From contig JAVYIG010000318.1 in assembly GCA_035222895.1 (NCBI GenBank), forward strand, positions 496,001 to 560,000: a stretch of DNA of 64,000 nucleotides, in the 5' to 3' direction. The DNA is from Strongylocentrotus droebachiensis (lineage: Eukaryota; Echinodermata; Echinoidea; Camarodonta; Strongylocentrotidae). This document shows positions 1-13,000 of the stretch, piece by piece (within the stretch, counting starts at the first letter, position 1; each line of letters begins with the position of its first letter). The notes below the pieces were generated by a model. It was not told the DNA's origin, ran no database searches, and saw nothing but the letters and a program-made list of their open reading frames with translations. A program made the position numbers and the translations under genes.

Positions 1-657
1 TTTCGAAATAAGAAAGAGTTTGTCCGAAACGACATGACATCATTTTGAAGGGATGGGACAACGTCAAAGCAGAGCTGCAACCGAAATTGAAGACAAGTCG
101 ACATAGACGTAAATTACGAGCTACTCACCTGTTTTTTTCATTAGAGAATAATGTAGACATCTCTTCTTCCACTGCAGTACTGGAGATCTAATCTACAAAC
201 ACTGGCTTTAGGCATCCATCTGACAAATATTTTGCAACGAACCGTCACTGTTCCAAATCTTATTTAGAAATACCGCTTCTGGAAATTGTTAGTCTAACGC
301 CCTCTGCGGTCGCGCGCTCGCAAGTACAGAAACCAAATTTCAATTTTCACGGTTGCAGTCTGAGCATAGCATGAGCAGATAAAGGTCATTGCAGAACAAA
401 TTTTGAAATACACGGAGACGTAATACTGGATGCGTGCTCATGAAAGTTATGTGATCATTATTCATTCATGCACATTTAGTGCACTCCATGATACACAGGG
501 GGAAGTATTCTTTGAAAAGGGGAAACAAAGGCTATCTATATATCGCTGTAGGAGTGATTATTTCAAAATGTACAAAGTGGGACGTCTTCATGTTTTGAAG
601 ATCTGTGGATATTCGGGGTCATTGCAGTGATGTGCTAACCGTAAACTGGTCTGTTAA
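1..657. other. Intergenic, nothing recognised
   Basis: No exon-like segment, RNA gene or clear repeat was seen. The short open frames here lack domain similarity and have no splice context that links them to either host gene. Confidence 0.5.
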
Positions 658-1333
658 GGCCCGGTCCCACTGCATTTACGGATGCAAAGAGGATGTAAAA
701 CGTAAACAAATCTTGCCATCCGTTAGAAAACGCTATGCATCCGTTGTGTACTCATTGCATACGTGTTTCATACGCTCTATCCATCGAGCATCCGTCAACT
801 GTGATTTCATCCGCGCAAAAAGTTTTGAGCTGCGCAAAACTTTTAGAACGGATGAACTTCCGCCGTGTACGATGTAAATCCGCGACAAATACGAGCAACA
901 AACGTTCTATGTCCGTTATCATCCGTTAAACGTCCGCTGTATCCTCTCTGCATCCTCTGGGCATCCTCGCAACTCACATCCGCTGCAGCTGAAAACGGAA
1001 GGAGGGAGGAAAGATAAGGTACATGGAACGTCTATACATCGTTAGTAGCACGGAAATAGAAAGGATGTAAGCGTATGCATCTCGTATATAAAGTATTCAA
1101 AGCTGTCATCCACTTCTATCCGCTTTCATCCGCTAGGCTTCCGATGAACATCCGTTTAACATCCCCGCTATACTACCCACGTCCATTATTTTCCGTTCTG
1201 TTTTCGCAAATTTTCGCAAATTTTGTCCATTTCTGGAGCGGATGAAAACGGATGGAGCCACCCGCGAAATTTTGCTCGTCCGCTGTGTCCTTTATGCATA
1301 CGTTTTGTGTCCATCGGCCAGTGGGACCTGGCC
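658..1333. mobile_element. TIR element with internal GCATCCG words
   Basis: The left tip GGCCCGGTCCCACTG (658-672) is matched by the inverted right tip CAGTGGGACCTGGCC (1,319-1,333). The interior has no long open frame. It is built from a degenerate word of the type GCATCCGT or its complement, repeated at short irregular spacing. This looks like a non-autonomous DNA transposon (MITE). No convincing target-site duplication was seen, so the superfamily is open. Confidence 0.7.
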
Positions 1334-1777
1334 ATTAGAGAGATTCGATCATACCATAGGATGACTAACCTTGTGATCTGTGACATGGGCCAAGGCATAG
1401 GTTTTGCATTGGGCATTATGGAAATTTGTCCAATTTGAACGACGATTTTTTTTTTTTTTTTTTTTTTTGAGGGCCAATGTTTATTCATGAGCAATGACGT
1501 CAAAATGTTCTCAATTACTGCATGGTAATTTGCTATCAACAAAATATTTTATGTATATTAGATCATTTGCATAAATCATGTATTCATTCCCACAATTTGA
1601 TCCTACGATATATCGACAATAATTTGTTTATGAACGCGCTTGTATAAACTGTGCAGCTTTAATTTTTTTTCTAACACGAACGATGAAACATTTTCTTTGA
1701 ATTGGCTTACCACGTATTACTACGAGATTCCAAAAGGAGTAGGTATCCTGTACATTGAATTTTGCTGTGTGCATGTG

Positions 1778-2563
1778 CAGGGGCGGCGATTTCTTATCAT
1801 GACCTGGGGGGGGGGCGGTTAAATGTGAGGAATGAGGGCCCAGTGAACGAGAGGGGCGAAGGTGCAAATGACCACCCCCTCAAAGGTTTTCGAACTTTTG
1901 TTGTATTAAAAAATACATTCCTTAGAAAAACTATAGTATAAAAACAAACAATATACTTGTTTACACTTCACTTTTACTTTGCCGGTAATTTTAGTGTGCA
2001 TTTCAAAGGGTTGTCAATATTTAGTAGGTAAATCTAAGAGGGAGCTTTCGCGGGCTTGGATGGGATTTCAGAATGTGAGTGAAACATTAAAGTGCTGAAA
2101 ATTATTCATATATTAAAGGACCTTGACATTGTTTTTTTAAAAGATGTTCACCATTTCCCCTTAAACGACAATATTTGTATAACCAGTTAGGAAGGAACTC
2201 CTTAAAAAGAGCAAGCGGATATTCATTTTGTAGCACTGATCTATTTCTATAACTATTATTCTTAATCTTGTGAACATAAAGTGTAAACTGCGCTTACATG
2301 ATACCAACGGAATTAAGATTTTCTAAAATATTTACTTGTACATATTAAAAGATATTATGCGAGGGAGCGTAACAACCGAGCGAGAATATGTTTGCATTGT
2401 TAGTAGTAGCCTATAAACGTTGCACTCTTGGGCCCTCCAGAGCCTCAAAGTGTGTTGCAGACTTGAGTCAGTATTTCCTATACATTTTTTTGAGAAACTT
2501 GTTTTCTTATTTTCTGGGGAAGGGACGATATTGAGGTGGAACTTGTCCCCATCGCCGCCCCTG
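1778..2563. mobile_element. hAT-like MITE (CAGGGGCGGCGAT ends)
   Basis: Inverted ends CAGGGGCGGCGAT at 1,778-1,790 and ATCGCCGCCCCTG at 2,551-2,563 bound about 786 bp with no coding capacity. The CAGNGGCG-type tip is typical of non-autonomous hAT elements. A poly-G run follows the left tip. An 8-bp target duplication is not evident, so the superfamily is inferred from the tips only. A shorter relative lies at 31,590-31,901. Confidence 0.65.
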
Positions 2564-3558
2564 TGCCCCGGCCCCCCCCCCCCCCCACTCAGTGTTATTT
2601 AGGGTACGCATATGCTCGTACCCTCTTTTTGAAAGCACCCCCTATCTGAGGACTGCCAATATTTCCGAACCCCCCTTTCGCGGGCTTTTCGCGGGCTTTT
2701 CCTGCCTTGGAGACCCCCCTAAATCAGGAAAAATGCTCAATGTACCCCCCTAAATTCGGAATAATTTCTCAGGAGTCCAAAGAGATGAGAGAAAAAAAGA
2801 AAAACACCCCCTTTTTAAAGAAATCTCCGGGTGAAAAGTCAAATACACCCCTTTTTTTACAATTCTCGGGCCGGACTTAGTCGCACGAAAAGTACCCCTT
2901 TACCGGACATTTTGGCAACACGCATGCGGTCATTCCGACCTCTGAGTGGGGGGGGGGGGGGGGCCGGCCCCGCCGGGCCCTGTGCATGGGTAGCGTTTCG
3001 AGTAATTATGTGGATTGTTTAATTTTTGCAAGAAACCGTCGTAGAGGGCACTAAATTTAGATGATAAGCGGCGGTCGTCCATCCATGTAATTAAATGTGC
3101 AAAATAGTGTTTGTGTTACACGGAAAATGCTTTTTAACTTTTTTTAAAATTGAGAAATAATGCCATCTTGTTTAAAAATCATTAATTTGTATAAATCTAT
3201 TGATTATAGAAAGCAGTTTGTCATTGGGGCTAAAATTTGGGATTATGTCTTCAAAATTATCAGCACAATCTTGTTTATTTTGCCAATCATTAACTTATTT
3301 GATAATCAGGCGTGTACGAAAAGCTTGTGATTGGACAAATTTGTAGGGACACGACTGGCTTAAAGTAGATATTCATTGATTTTAAAAACTTACTTTATTT
3401 TCATTATTGCAAAGTTGAAACTCTGATTCGACAAGATTATCAAAATTCAACATCCATGGGTTGAAAATACAGCCTTTGATTTTTTCACAACGTTGACCTA
3501 CTTTGAAATATTTTTTCGTTGGGCAGTCATAAACGACCTAATCCTAAAAAGGCCGGGC
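2564..3558. other. C/G-tract repeat debris and AT-rich spacer
   Basis: Degenerate units with runs of C (for example 2,571-2,586) and a poly-G run near 2,947 occupy the left part. They resemble the interior of the hAT-type elements at 25.2 kb on the other strand. The part after 3,020 is plain AT-rich sequence without recognisable content. Confidence 0.5.
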
Positions 3559-3607
3559 TATTTGAGGTCTTAATAAGCCCCGAGGGGGCTTATTAAGACC
3601 TCAAATA
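3559..3607. repeat. Perfect 23-bp hairpin, 3-nt loop
   Basis: Arms 3,559-3,581 and 3,585-3,607 are exact reverse complements around the trinucleotide GAG. It could be a transposon remnant or a cruciform-forming site. It has no neighbouring gene end that would make it a terminator. Confidence 0.85.
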
Positions 3608-3900
3608 TTATGTCATTATGCCCCCCCCCCCCCCCTGGGAAAACAAATGTGTATTTTTACATTTTTTAACGTTAATTTTACCTTTTTTTGGAGATGGGCC
3701 CACCCATTTATTAGTGCTCACTACCCCCCCCCCCCCCCCCCACCCCCCTCTGAGTGAAATATTGGCCGGCACGATTATCATATTTCAGCACACTAAATTT
3801 CAAATTGATTTCAAATTTGGGCCCCCACACCTAAGAAATCCTGGATCCGCGCCTGATGCCCCCCCCCCCCCCCCCAAGATCTCGGCCTATATAGGAAGGT
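3608..3900. mobile_element. Truncated hAT-like MITE debris
   Basis: Several poly-C runs are present, and the segment near 3,836-3,855 reads AAATCCTGGATCCGCGCCTG, which resembles the right tip of common hAT MITEs (the reverse of CAGGNGCGGATCCAGGATT). No matching left tip was found, so this is partial. Confidence 0.45.
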
Positions 3901-5488
3901 CCAACTAATGTGAGAATTAGCATGGTGATAGATTGAATTATATTGAATAAGATAGTAATGTTTATTTTGTATTAATATTTTTATGACAATATGCAAAGTT
4001 TTGGGGGAAATAAACATAATATAGGAGTGCGGGTACTGATCAAACGTATCCGATCTGAATATTAACTTTCCTCTTACTATTATGCAGTGTTGATAGAAGC
4101 GAGCGAGTATAAATTTGATTTTTTTTTTTTTTTTTTTTTTTTCTCTCTGCAAAAACATCATTATCAAATACCTCACCTACTACATAAAATGATGGTTCCC
4201 TAATTTTCCGAAGTGTGTGTGTTTATGTGTGTGTATTGGGTTTTCACAGACGTGTATCAATCAGATTGGTATTCCCAAAATTAACTAATGGGTATGGGGG
4301 GGGGCTTGCAGCCCGAGCCCCCTCTCACACCCTTCTGTGCAAAACCATGCTAACATATGTTAAAACTCGGTAAAGTAGGATTAATGAGGCCTACAAAACT
4401 TCTTCCAACAAAATTCTTGAAATTTATGATTTTTATTCTTGATACCTCGGAATCTTAATGTTACCGCTAATTGAAAACGACTTACCTCTCCAGATTTCCT
4501 TTCATTTTACAAAAAAAATAAAGAAATACATTCATACCCCACTAGACAGTCAAACAATTTCACCCTCTTGGAATGAGAAAAGCTTTCGCACAAAAAAAGA
4601 GTAATTTAACCGGTCCAGTATTTTGGAATAATATAGACCCATCTCTTAAACAACATACCAGTCTATACACATTTTTTTTTCAAGCTGAAAATTAAATTTT
4701 GAAACACAGAATGTAGGTGACATTGCTGACACATCGGTATGCATGAATCACGGATTTGTTTGAATTTCGAATAAATCCTTTTCTCCGTATTTATGCTGAT
4801 CAGACCTCCTCTTTCTAGAGCTTTTACAATCATTCATTGTCCTTTTCTATCTTTCTTTCTTGTTTGCCTTCTTCTTGCCCATTTGTCCTCATTTTGAAAA
4901 TCTCCTCCCCCAAATTCATAACTTAACTTCTTTATTGTTACATATTTGTTTACTTATTGATTTTCTATGTATAGGCCTACTTTGTTTTCAAGACGTATTG
5001 TGAAACATCCCTCGAGGAACTATAATGCTTCAGTAAGCTCTGTTTCTATTTAGTTCGTCTTTTCTAGTGCCATTACTATGACATTTGTCTTGTTTCATCG
5101 TATTTTTTGTGTAAATATACTTATATATATTAAATTGCGAACAAACATTGATATTTCATTGGAATATGCTTTGCATGAGAATTAACATCATTGAAAGCAT
5201 TGAATCATGTCTGTTTTAAAGGCATTGTACAAGCTAGCTTAGATTGTCATAAAAATAAGGAACGTGCAACATATGTATAACGTGTGAATCTTTAAAATAT
5301 CTAATCATAGAAACATTAAGAAGAGACTAAATTACGATTCTTCAGCTACGTAACACGGGAAAATTGATTGTTTTCAACCTGTTTCTCCTCAAACATATCG
5401 CTGTAGTTGCTATATGCTTGCGCTACAATCTCTCTTCGGAGACTAAATCAAAATTGACATCATAACACTCTTTACGGTAAAGCATGTA
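3901..5488. other. AT-rich intergenic, nothing recognised
   Basis: No exon, RNA gene or terminal repeat was identified. It contains a T-run near 4,119-4,141 and a short G-run near 4,296 only. Confidence 0.5.
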
Positions 5489-5803
5489 CATAACATTTTC
5501 ATATCACAGTGTAAAATAAATGAAATGTATCAATTGGGAACAGTAGGACCAATATAAATATAGAAACGTTCATGTATTATGAGTTTCTTTTAAGCAAACT
5601 CTTTTAGCGTACACAGAGTATTTGAAATCCAATGCGTTCATTCATAACATGCTCATATCACAATTTAATATAAAAGAAATATATACAGTGGAAAACAGAA
5701 AGCCCAATATCAATTAAGTAACTTGTATGTATTACGAGTTCCTTGCTATCAAACTCTTTTAGCATACAGAGAGTATTTGATATTCAATGTATTCAAACTT
5801 ATT
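5489..5803. repeat. Diverged tandem duplication, about 156-bp period
   Basis: Two successive segments, about 5,489-5,644 and 5,645-5,803, share an ordered series of words: CATAACAT, CATATCAC, CAATAT, GTATTA, GAGTT, AAACTCTTTTAGC, AGAGTATTTGA. They differ at many positions, so the duplication is old. It lies beyond the predicted 3' end of gene 1. Confidence 0.6.
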
Positions 5804-6358
5804 TTTCTACATAGAGTGAGTACACTTTGTACATGAATATACACATAGTGCGTAACCTATATTTGAAAAGAAGGCTCCTATTAAGAGATTTCGTTCCAAA
5901 ATGTGACTTTAATATAAAAAATACACATCTATCGTGTTACTCCAATGCCTATTTATTTATATTATACATGAAATTCCACTTCTATAAAATGCCTTTATTA
6001 CGATTATGCCATGTGCGTCGATAAGAAACAATTAACATAATGCCAATGCACATTAATTATGCGAGGCATTCATATTCACATATCTAACGCTTCAATAACA
6101 TATACATAATCAAGCCAAACAACATTCAGTAGTTTAAAGTAAATTATCCTTAGGAACTTTTTTGTTTACGTCCCTTTGATGAAGTCCTTTGTATAATTTT
6201 ATATCTAACACTTCGAACATAAGAGTCCTCGTCATTGCGAGGACGTAGGCGTCGAGCGCGGACACTATGTGGACTTTATATCTCATGTATTTGACTCTCA
6301 ATATGTCAAATATGGTTATGTTGTAACTTTCTATGGCAGAGATATGGCGTATATATGG

Positions 6359-6368
6359 TTTATTTATT
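6359..6368 (-). terminator. Overlapping polyadenylation signals of gene 1
   Basis: On the minus strand two overlapping AATAAA hexamers lie about 335 nt downstream of the stop codon at 6,701. They are the nearest canonical signals after the stop and would give a 3' UTR of about 350 nt. This is inferred from sequence only. Confidence 0.5.
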
Positions 6369-6700
6369 CATCAAATTCTGTTTTGTTAATTTGGTTACAT
6401 GGCCCTAGGGTGTTGATGCGTAAGAAATCTGATTAATCTGTAAAATATAACCACACTTTTCTTGAGACGGTAAAGGAAGCATAAATGTGTTAAGTCATGG
6501 TTATGCAAGATCCAGAATATATCACGGTATAGTTATAATAAATGACCTGTCAATGTACTTCTAAGTTTTGTAATTAAAAGGTACCTTGCCTCTTGGATAA
6601 ATGTATAAACAATTTATACGTATGAACTTGTAAAAACTATGTAAACATTCACAATAAAGGTTGTCTGTTCATGTTTATCTACCAAACTCCTTGAGAGGAA

Positions 6701-7056
6701 TTACCAATGATTACTTTCATGAATAAAAGCATTAAAAGTTTCTCCGAAGATGTCTCGGGTCAAGGTGATATTAGAAAGCAAGTCGCCATAGTTGATGGTG
6801 GTATATTCTACACCCCTTTCATCCGATGTGCTAGTTCCCTCATCAAACGGCTCGTTAGAAGACACATCTACGGATGTTTCTTGTAAATCATCTGCGATAT
6901 TGTTGATTGAGGCTTCCTCCTCCCTTTGGTTCTTGGGTGACTTGTTGTCAAGAGCTTGGTGAGTTGTTGTTGTAGGCTTATTGCTCTTGTTCTGTCCTCC
7001 TGATGACCCTGGTGCTTCTCCTATTTTCTGAGGGTGTTCTAGTCCTGTCAATCCTC
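6701..7056 (-). CDS. Gene 1 exon 8: C-terminal tail and stop
   Basis: It encodes about 118 residues, hydrophilic at first (GSSGGQNKSNKPTTTTHQ) and acidic in the middle, ending FIHESNHW before TAA at 6,701-6,703. A near-C-terminal YTTINYGDLL segment has two tyrosines in acidic or polar context. The acceptor is ATAAGTAG. No known domain is recognised. Confidence 0.75.
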
Positions 7057-10000
7057 CTACTTATCATAAATGAAAATTAAAAAGATTAACGTCGGTGTTA
7101 TTCAATACAAATCTTAGAATATTTATAATTTCAACAAGTATGTTCACACCATACTGTATAACATTATCCATTATGATACCCCATCAACATGTATTCATAA
7201 ATCTTACCATAATAACGCGTTTTGAGGATATCATGGCACGTTTTCGTACTCGTGTAAGAGTTCACTGTCGAATTATATTCATTTAATACGAACGCCGGTC
7301 ATCTTTAAATGTATGAATAACCACCAGCTGTTTTATGATAAAAGTCAATGCTGAATGTACCCTTGCTATTAAAGTTTCTCACCTCCGGATGTGCCATGTA
7401 CACCATCAGTGCTGTGGTTTGATACTATTTCAGAAAGTTGGCCCACACATTCACTCGCCACCTCCCTGCGGCTCTCGGAGGACTGGTCGTGTAGATGAGG
7501 CCTGTCAGTTGGTGTGGTAGTCTCCTGTGGGCTTGTCTGTACTTCTGAGGACCGCTGTGCTGATGGTGTGTTTTCTCTCTTGGAATGCTGGCGAGAATCT
7601 TCTAATTTCAGACGGTGGCCGTTTTCAGTATCTCCTTCTTTTTTCCGAAACGGAGAGTTAAACAAAATTTTAAAAAAGAAAGAACACGAACTCAAAGCAT
7701 GTAAAAACAACTTCTTTCTTCTATGGAATGACTGAAATCGATTTCAAATCCGAATTAGGAAATTTATTATTGCTCGTATATATTCCAGCTATTTTCGTTT
7801 TCAGAATAATAAAGATATTTGTTACTTTATTTTGTTTCTGTTCTTTGAAAAAAGTTAAACCTTAAACCTTATTATGAGAACATCAAGATAAATAAATACA
7901 ACATTACTATTAATATACCTAGTTAATTCAAGAATTCATCAGTCTTGTACCCGACGCCGTTTCACCTAAAGGGGATTAGCATATAATATAATGCACCATC
8001 GCCCTACAGTCCTACTGCATTGTTTCAAAACTATTATGTGTGATCAAGAAGGACAGTATTAGGAAGACAAGTATATTGATGATTATAATTGATACACAAT
8101 ATCTATTACATATCCAAAAAATAAAATTCTTTGTTGAAATAAGGATTATGAGGTGTAGCCTAGAATCGATTTGTAAAGAATTACCCTGTGGGACATAACG
8201 GTCAGCAAGGTCTAACAACTTGGCAGCCGCAAGCGCCCTCCTTAGTTCCATCCGTTCTTCTTCCCTGGAAACACCTTCTCTCCATTGTATCAGCATGAGA
8301 TGGGTTCCTCTACTGGTGACCTGTTCGTATCTCATGTTGGTCTTGAGAGCTCTCGCTATGTCACCCTGTATAATTCCTAGCTGACTCCCCAAGCTATCGA
8401 TATTGGCCTCCTCGGAAAGATCATCGGCTATCTGCTTCAAGATGTTTGCAAAATCATCATTGGTTGGTTCCTCCCTGAGATGTTTAAAAAAATAGAATAT
8501 TAGAACAAAAAAATCAAATGGGTATTTTCCATTTGTTTCGGCATATACAGGTACATATATCATAAACGTGTCATGATAGAAATACGCATAACCACCCACA
8601 ATGTGACATGAAAGAAATACCGAAAGAGATTAAATGTAGCTCAATACCTAGTTTTGGTTGCAGAAGGATATCCCAACATTTCCAATGAAATAATATGAAA
8701 TAACACTTATACGAAGAGGACAAAGAAGAAGGAGATCAATTAAAAAAAGAAGTAGAAGAAACAGTAGCAGTGGAAGAAGAAGGAAACTCAGAAGAAATAG
8801 ATAATGAGGAGGAGATGGTTAAAGAACAAGAAGAGAGGGAAGGAGGTGGAGGAGAAGAAAAAATAAACATAAGGAGAAGAAGGAGAAGAAGAAAATTATG
8901 ATAAACAATAAAATGGAGTTGGAGAAGATAAAGAAGAATGAAGATATTGAGGAAAATAAGGAGATGAAGAAAATAGGAAGAAATTATGAAGATGTTGTTG
9001 TTCAAATGTCAAGATAAAATACACCATAAATGATTGAAATGCTTAAGTGTTATTTTTATAAATCAGTGTAGTAAATCGACAACTACTAATGTTGAGACAA
9101 TTTTAAAGGGATAGTTGAGTTCTGTTTTCAGACCGCAAATGCCTTCAAAGTGCATGGTTATTGCTCTTATTCTTATCTATGACATTTCTAGTGCCCTTTT
9201 AGAACCTATAATTGCTATGAAGGTAATTTTAGACCCCAAAATGTGTGAAATTTAGCCAATACGATCATACCAATTCAGCTCCACTTTAAAAAAAACATGG
9301 TGACCGTTAATTAATTTTTCAATTAAAAATAACAATACATGGGCCGGTTGGTTGTGCATAATATAAGCAACACGAAAATGCCAACAAAAATGCCAACATC
9401 GGCATTGGCTGAAATACGACGTAAAAGGCGTTATTTCGATTTTGTTTGAACGTTTTTTTTCAAATTTTGCAAAATATCTAATATTTGTGGTGGTATAGTA
9501 TTAGAAATCGTTATATTTCAGCCGTTTCTGAACCGATTTGGATCAAACAAAGATGATTTTTCCATTTAAATACTATGTTCTTTCAGATTTGACACTCAGT
9601 TTTACATTATCTTACAAAAAAAAATATTTTGTATAGCACCCTCTGCAACAGAACTCAACTATCCCTTTAAGCTATCAGAAAAGTTTTTAAAAAATTATAT
9701 CTCCAAGTGTTTCAACTTACTCTGCTTGTGATGCATTGCTACTTTCTGATTGATCTAATTCTTCCCTGGAATTATCTCCAGAGGATGTTATTCCTGTCAT
9801 GAATGTAGAACAAGTTGATTAGATTGAAATAATCCAGTTATAACTAATGGACATTTTATATTCCCAGACCGGTTGTGGTATTGTTGCAGTGAATTTAAAT
9901 TCTTTTTAAAACATAAGTAAACAAAAATAATCCAATCATAACATCACATAATAATGCTATACACATGCTAATTACATTTTCAAGCCCACGAGCCATCTTT

Positions 10001-13000
10001 CTTTCCTTATAGAAAATAATGTGATAAGATATAATATATGTGATATATTATAAACAATAATATCCGAAAGATTAAGGTAAAACAAAAAGTATCATATAAA
10101 TATATTGACTTTGTAGAGTAAGGAGACTCAAGAACAATAGTGCAAAACAGTCTTACCCCCCTGAGCTTGTTTTCCAGGAGTCACCCAGCGACTGAAACTC
10201 CATCGATGTGTCTCTGCTTTCTTCTTCTGCTCTGCTGATCGTATCTCACTTTCTAGTTGAATTTTGGTTCTCAGCTTCCCGGTCTCACGCTCAAGTTGCC
10301 CTATAATCTGTTCCTTATAGTCAAGCTCCTTCTTCCAGCTTAATTCTACTGACCGTCTTTCGTTCTCAAATCGCGCTCTGTCTTCCTCTCTTCCTTTCTT
10401 TAATTCGTCAACGTGCTGCCTTACAGTCGACTCATTTCGCTCTTTCTCCCCTAAGATGTCCGTCAAAGCGTCTACGCGATGTTGCACAGACTCGAATTTC
10501 TTCGTCATTTCTGCAGCCAATGAGCGTTTTTCTTTCTCCTCTCTTCCTTTGTCTTCCTCTCTTCCTTTCTTTAATTCTTCAACTTGCTGTTTTAGAGTCG
10601 TCTCGTTTCGCTCTCTCCCCTCCAGCATTCCCGTCAAAGTGGCTACACGTTGTTGATAAGACTTTAATTTCTTCGTCATATCTTCATTGTTGGTCTCTAG
10701 TTGCCCAATCTTAAGGCTTGCCGTCTTTTCTGTTCTTTGGAAGTTTTCTGCCATTGTTTCGATACGCAGATCCTTCGATTTTAGTTTCTCATCCAACTCT
10801 ATCTCCCTCTGACTGTATTTTTCCACAACCTGTTTTGCTCTTTTCGCATTTTCAGTCATAGCCCTAGTACTTTGTTCACGCCTTTCTTGTTCAACCCTCA
10901 TGGTATATTTTAGGCTTGCATTTTCACTGACTATGTTTTCGCGACGTGCACGGGACTCCTTGAGTGCCTGCGCTAAGTTTGTATTTCTTCTTTGAAGTAA
11001 CTTCTTTTCTTCTTCTCGCTCTCTAATTTCTTCTTCGTGCCTCTTCCCTGCTTCTCTTTCTTTTTTGATCTCTTGCTCATAACTCTTCTGGAATGATGGA
11101 TTGCTGAATAGCATCACTTTGTCAGCTTCACAGAGGCATCCATGTAGGAGATCAAGCCACTGCAACCGTTCCCCATCTGAGAAATTGTCATTATGGCCAG
11201 ATACCTCATAGATGTCAGTGATCCCGTGTTTCTGTAGTTCATGTTTTGCCCCCTCAATTGATTCACTTCCAACGCTAGTAAACACGCCACAGAGAGGGTC
11301 GCGACCTATTCAGTCCAAAAGAATTCAGTTTTAATCGAGAGAACACTATAAGTTATAATTATTAAAGGGATTTTATTTACTACACATACATCAGCCAATC
11401 GATTTTGTTATATAATTATTATTATATCCCGCATATTAAGAATATTGCAATCTGATTGGTCTAAACGAGTTCACATGATAAAAGATAGTAAGCAAATATT
11501 CATCGACTACGAGTGTAATGGTGCAAATTATATCCCGCATACTAATAATCTTGCAATCTGATTGGTCTAAACGAGGTCACATGATAAAATATAGATAAGT
11601 ACTATCTACCTGAGATAGTACTTTTGTAAAGTAATTTGTTGCTGCTACCCCACTTGCCCACCCTTGCCCATTGAATACGCATAGCAAAGTAGGTTACGCG
11701 AAATGTCAAAGTCAATGTCAATGTCAAATGAGCGCGCATCGACTGTATTACATGTATGCGTGTAGCGCTTTGTAAAATCTAGCTGAAGCTAAACTGTCTG
11801 TAGAATCAGTTCTTATTATTATGTAAAATTCACTTTAAGTAGACCTTATTGCCGATGTGGGATATAAAACAAATATTAACCTCCTTTACTCGGGCAATGG
11901 ATAGAAATTATCATCGCCTCGGTGATCTCGCGGCTACCAACACCCCTCGCCTTTCGGCTCGGGATGATTGTAGCCCCGAGATCACCTCGGCGATGATAGT
12001 AAGCAAATATTAATCGACTACGAGGGTAATGGTGCAAACTATCATCGCCGAGGTGATCTCGGGGCTACTATCACCCCGAGCCGCAAGGCGAGGGATGACC
12101 GAGATCACCGAGATCACCGAGATCACCGAGATCACCGAGGCGATGATAATTTGTATCCATTGCCCGAGTAAAGGAGGTTAATATTTGTTTCATATCCCAC
12201 ATCGGCAATAAGGTCTATTTAAAGTGTAACCTACTTTGCTATGCGTATTCAATGGGCAAGGGTGGGCAAGCGGGGTAGCAGCAAAAAATTACTTTACAAA
12301 AGTATTATCTATATTTTATCATGTGACCTCGTTTAGACCAATCAGATTGCAAGATTCTTAGTATGCGGGATATAAATAAGTACTATCTACCTGAGATAGT
12401 ACTTTTGTAAGGGAACATTTTGCTGCTGCCCTACTTGCCATTGAATACGCGTAGCAAAGTAGGTTACGCGAAATGTCATTGTCAATGTCAATGTCAAATA
12501 AGCGCGCATCGACTTTCAAATTGTTACATTGTATGCATGTTGCGCTTTGTAAAATCTAGCTGAAGCTAAACTGTCTGCAGAATCAGTTCTTTTAATTATG
12601 TAAAATTCACCATAAATACACCTTATTGCCGATGTGGGATATAAAACAAATACTAACCTCCTTTACTCGGGCAATGGATACATACTATCATCGCCTCGGT
12701 GATCTCGAGGCTACCATCAGTAGCCCCTTAAGATCACCACGGCGATGATAGTTTGTACCATTACCCACGTAGTCGATTAATATTTGCCTATTATATTTTT
12801 GATCAATGAAATCCTGTTCAGTGATTGGTCAACATGGCATCCCGTGACCAAACATAACATTGCTATGATAAAACCGTGACGTCATCCATGGTATAGTGCA
12901 CTAAACCATAGCACTATACCATGGATGACGTCATATATATATACGATCGTTCAAGATCAATGTGCTATCGGTCGCGGTCGCGCATCTGCGCTGCTCTCAC

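Noticed and set aside
8736-9005. Minus-strand frame rich in Ser, Leu and Ile
   Set aside because: It is the complement of the purine-rich low-complexity tract in an intron.
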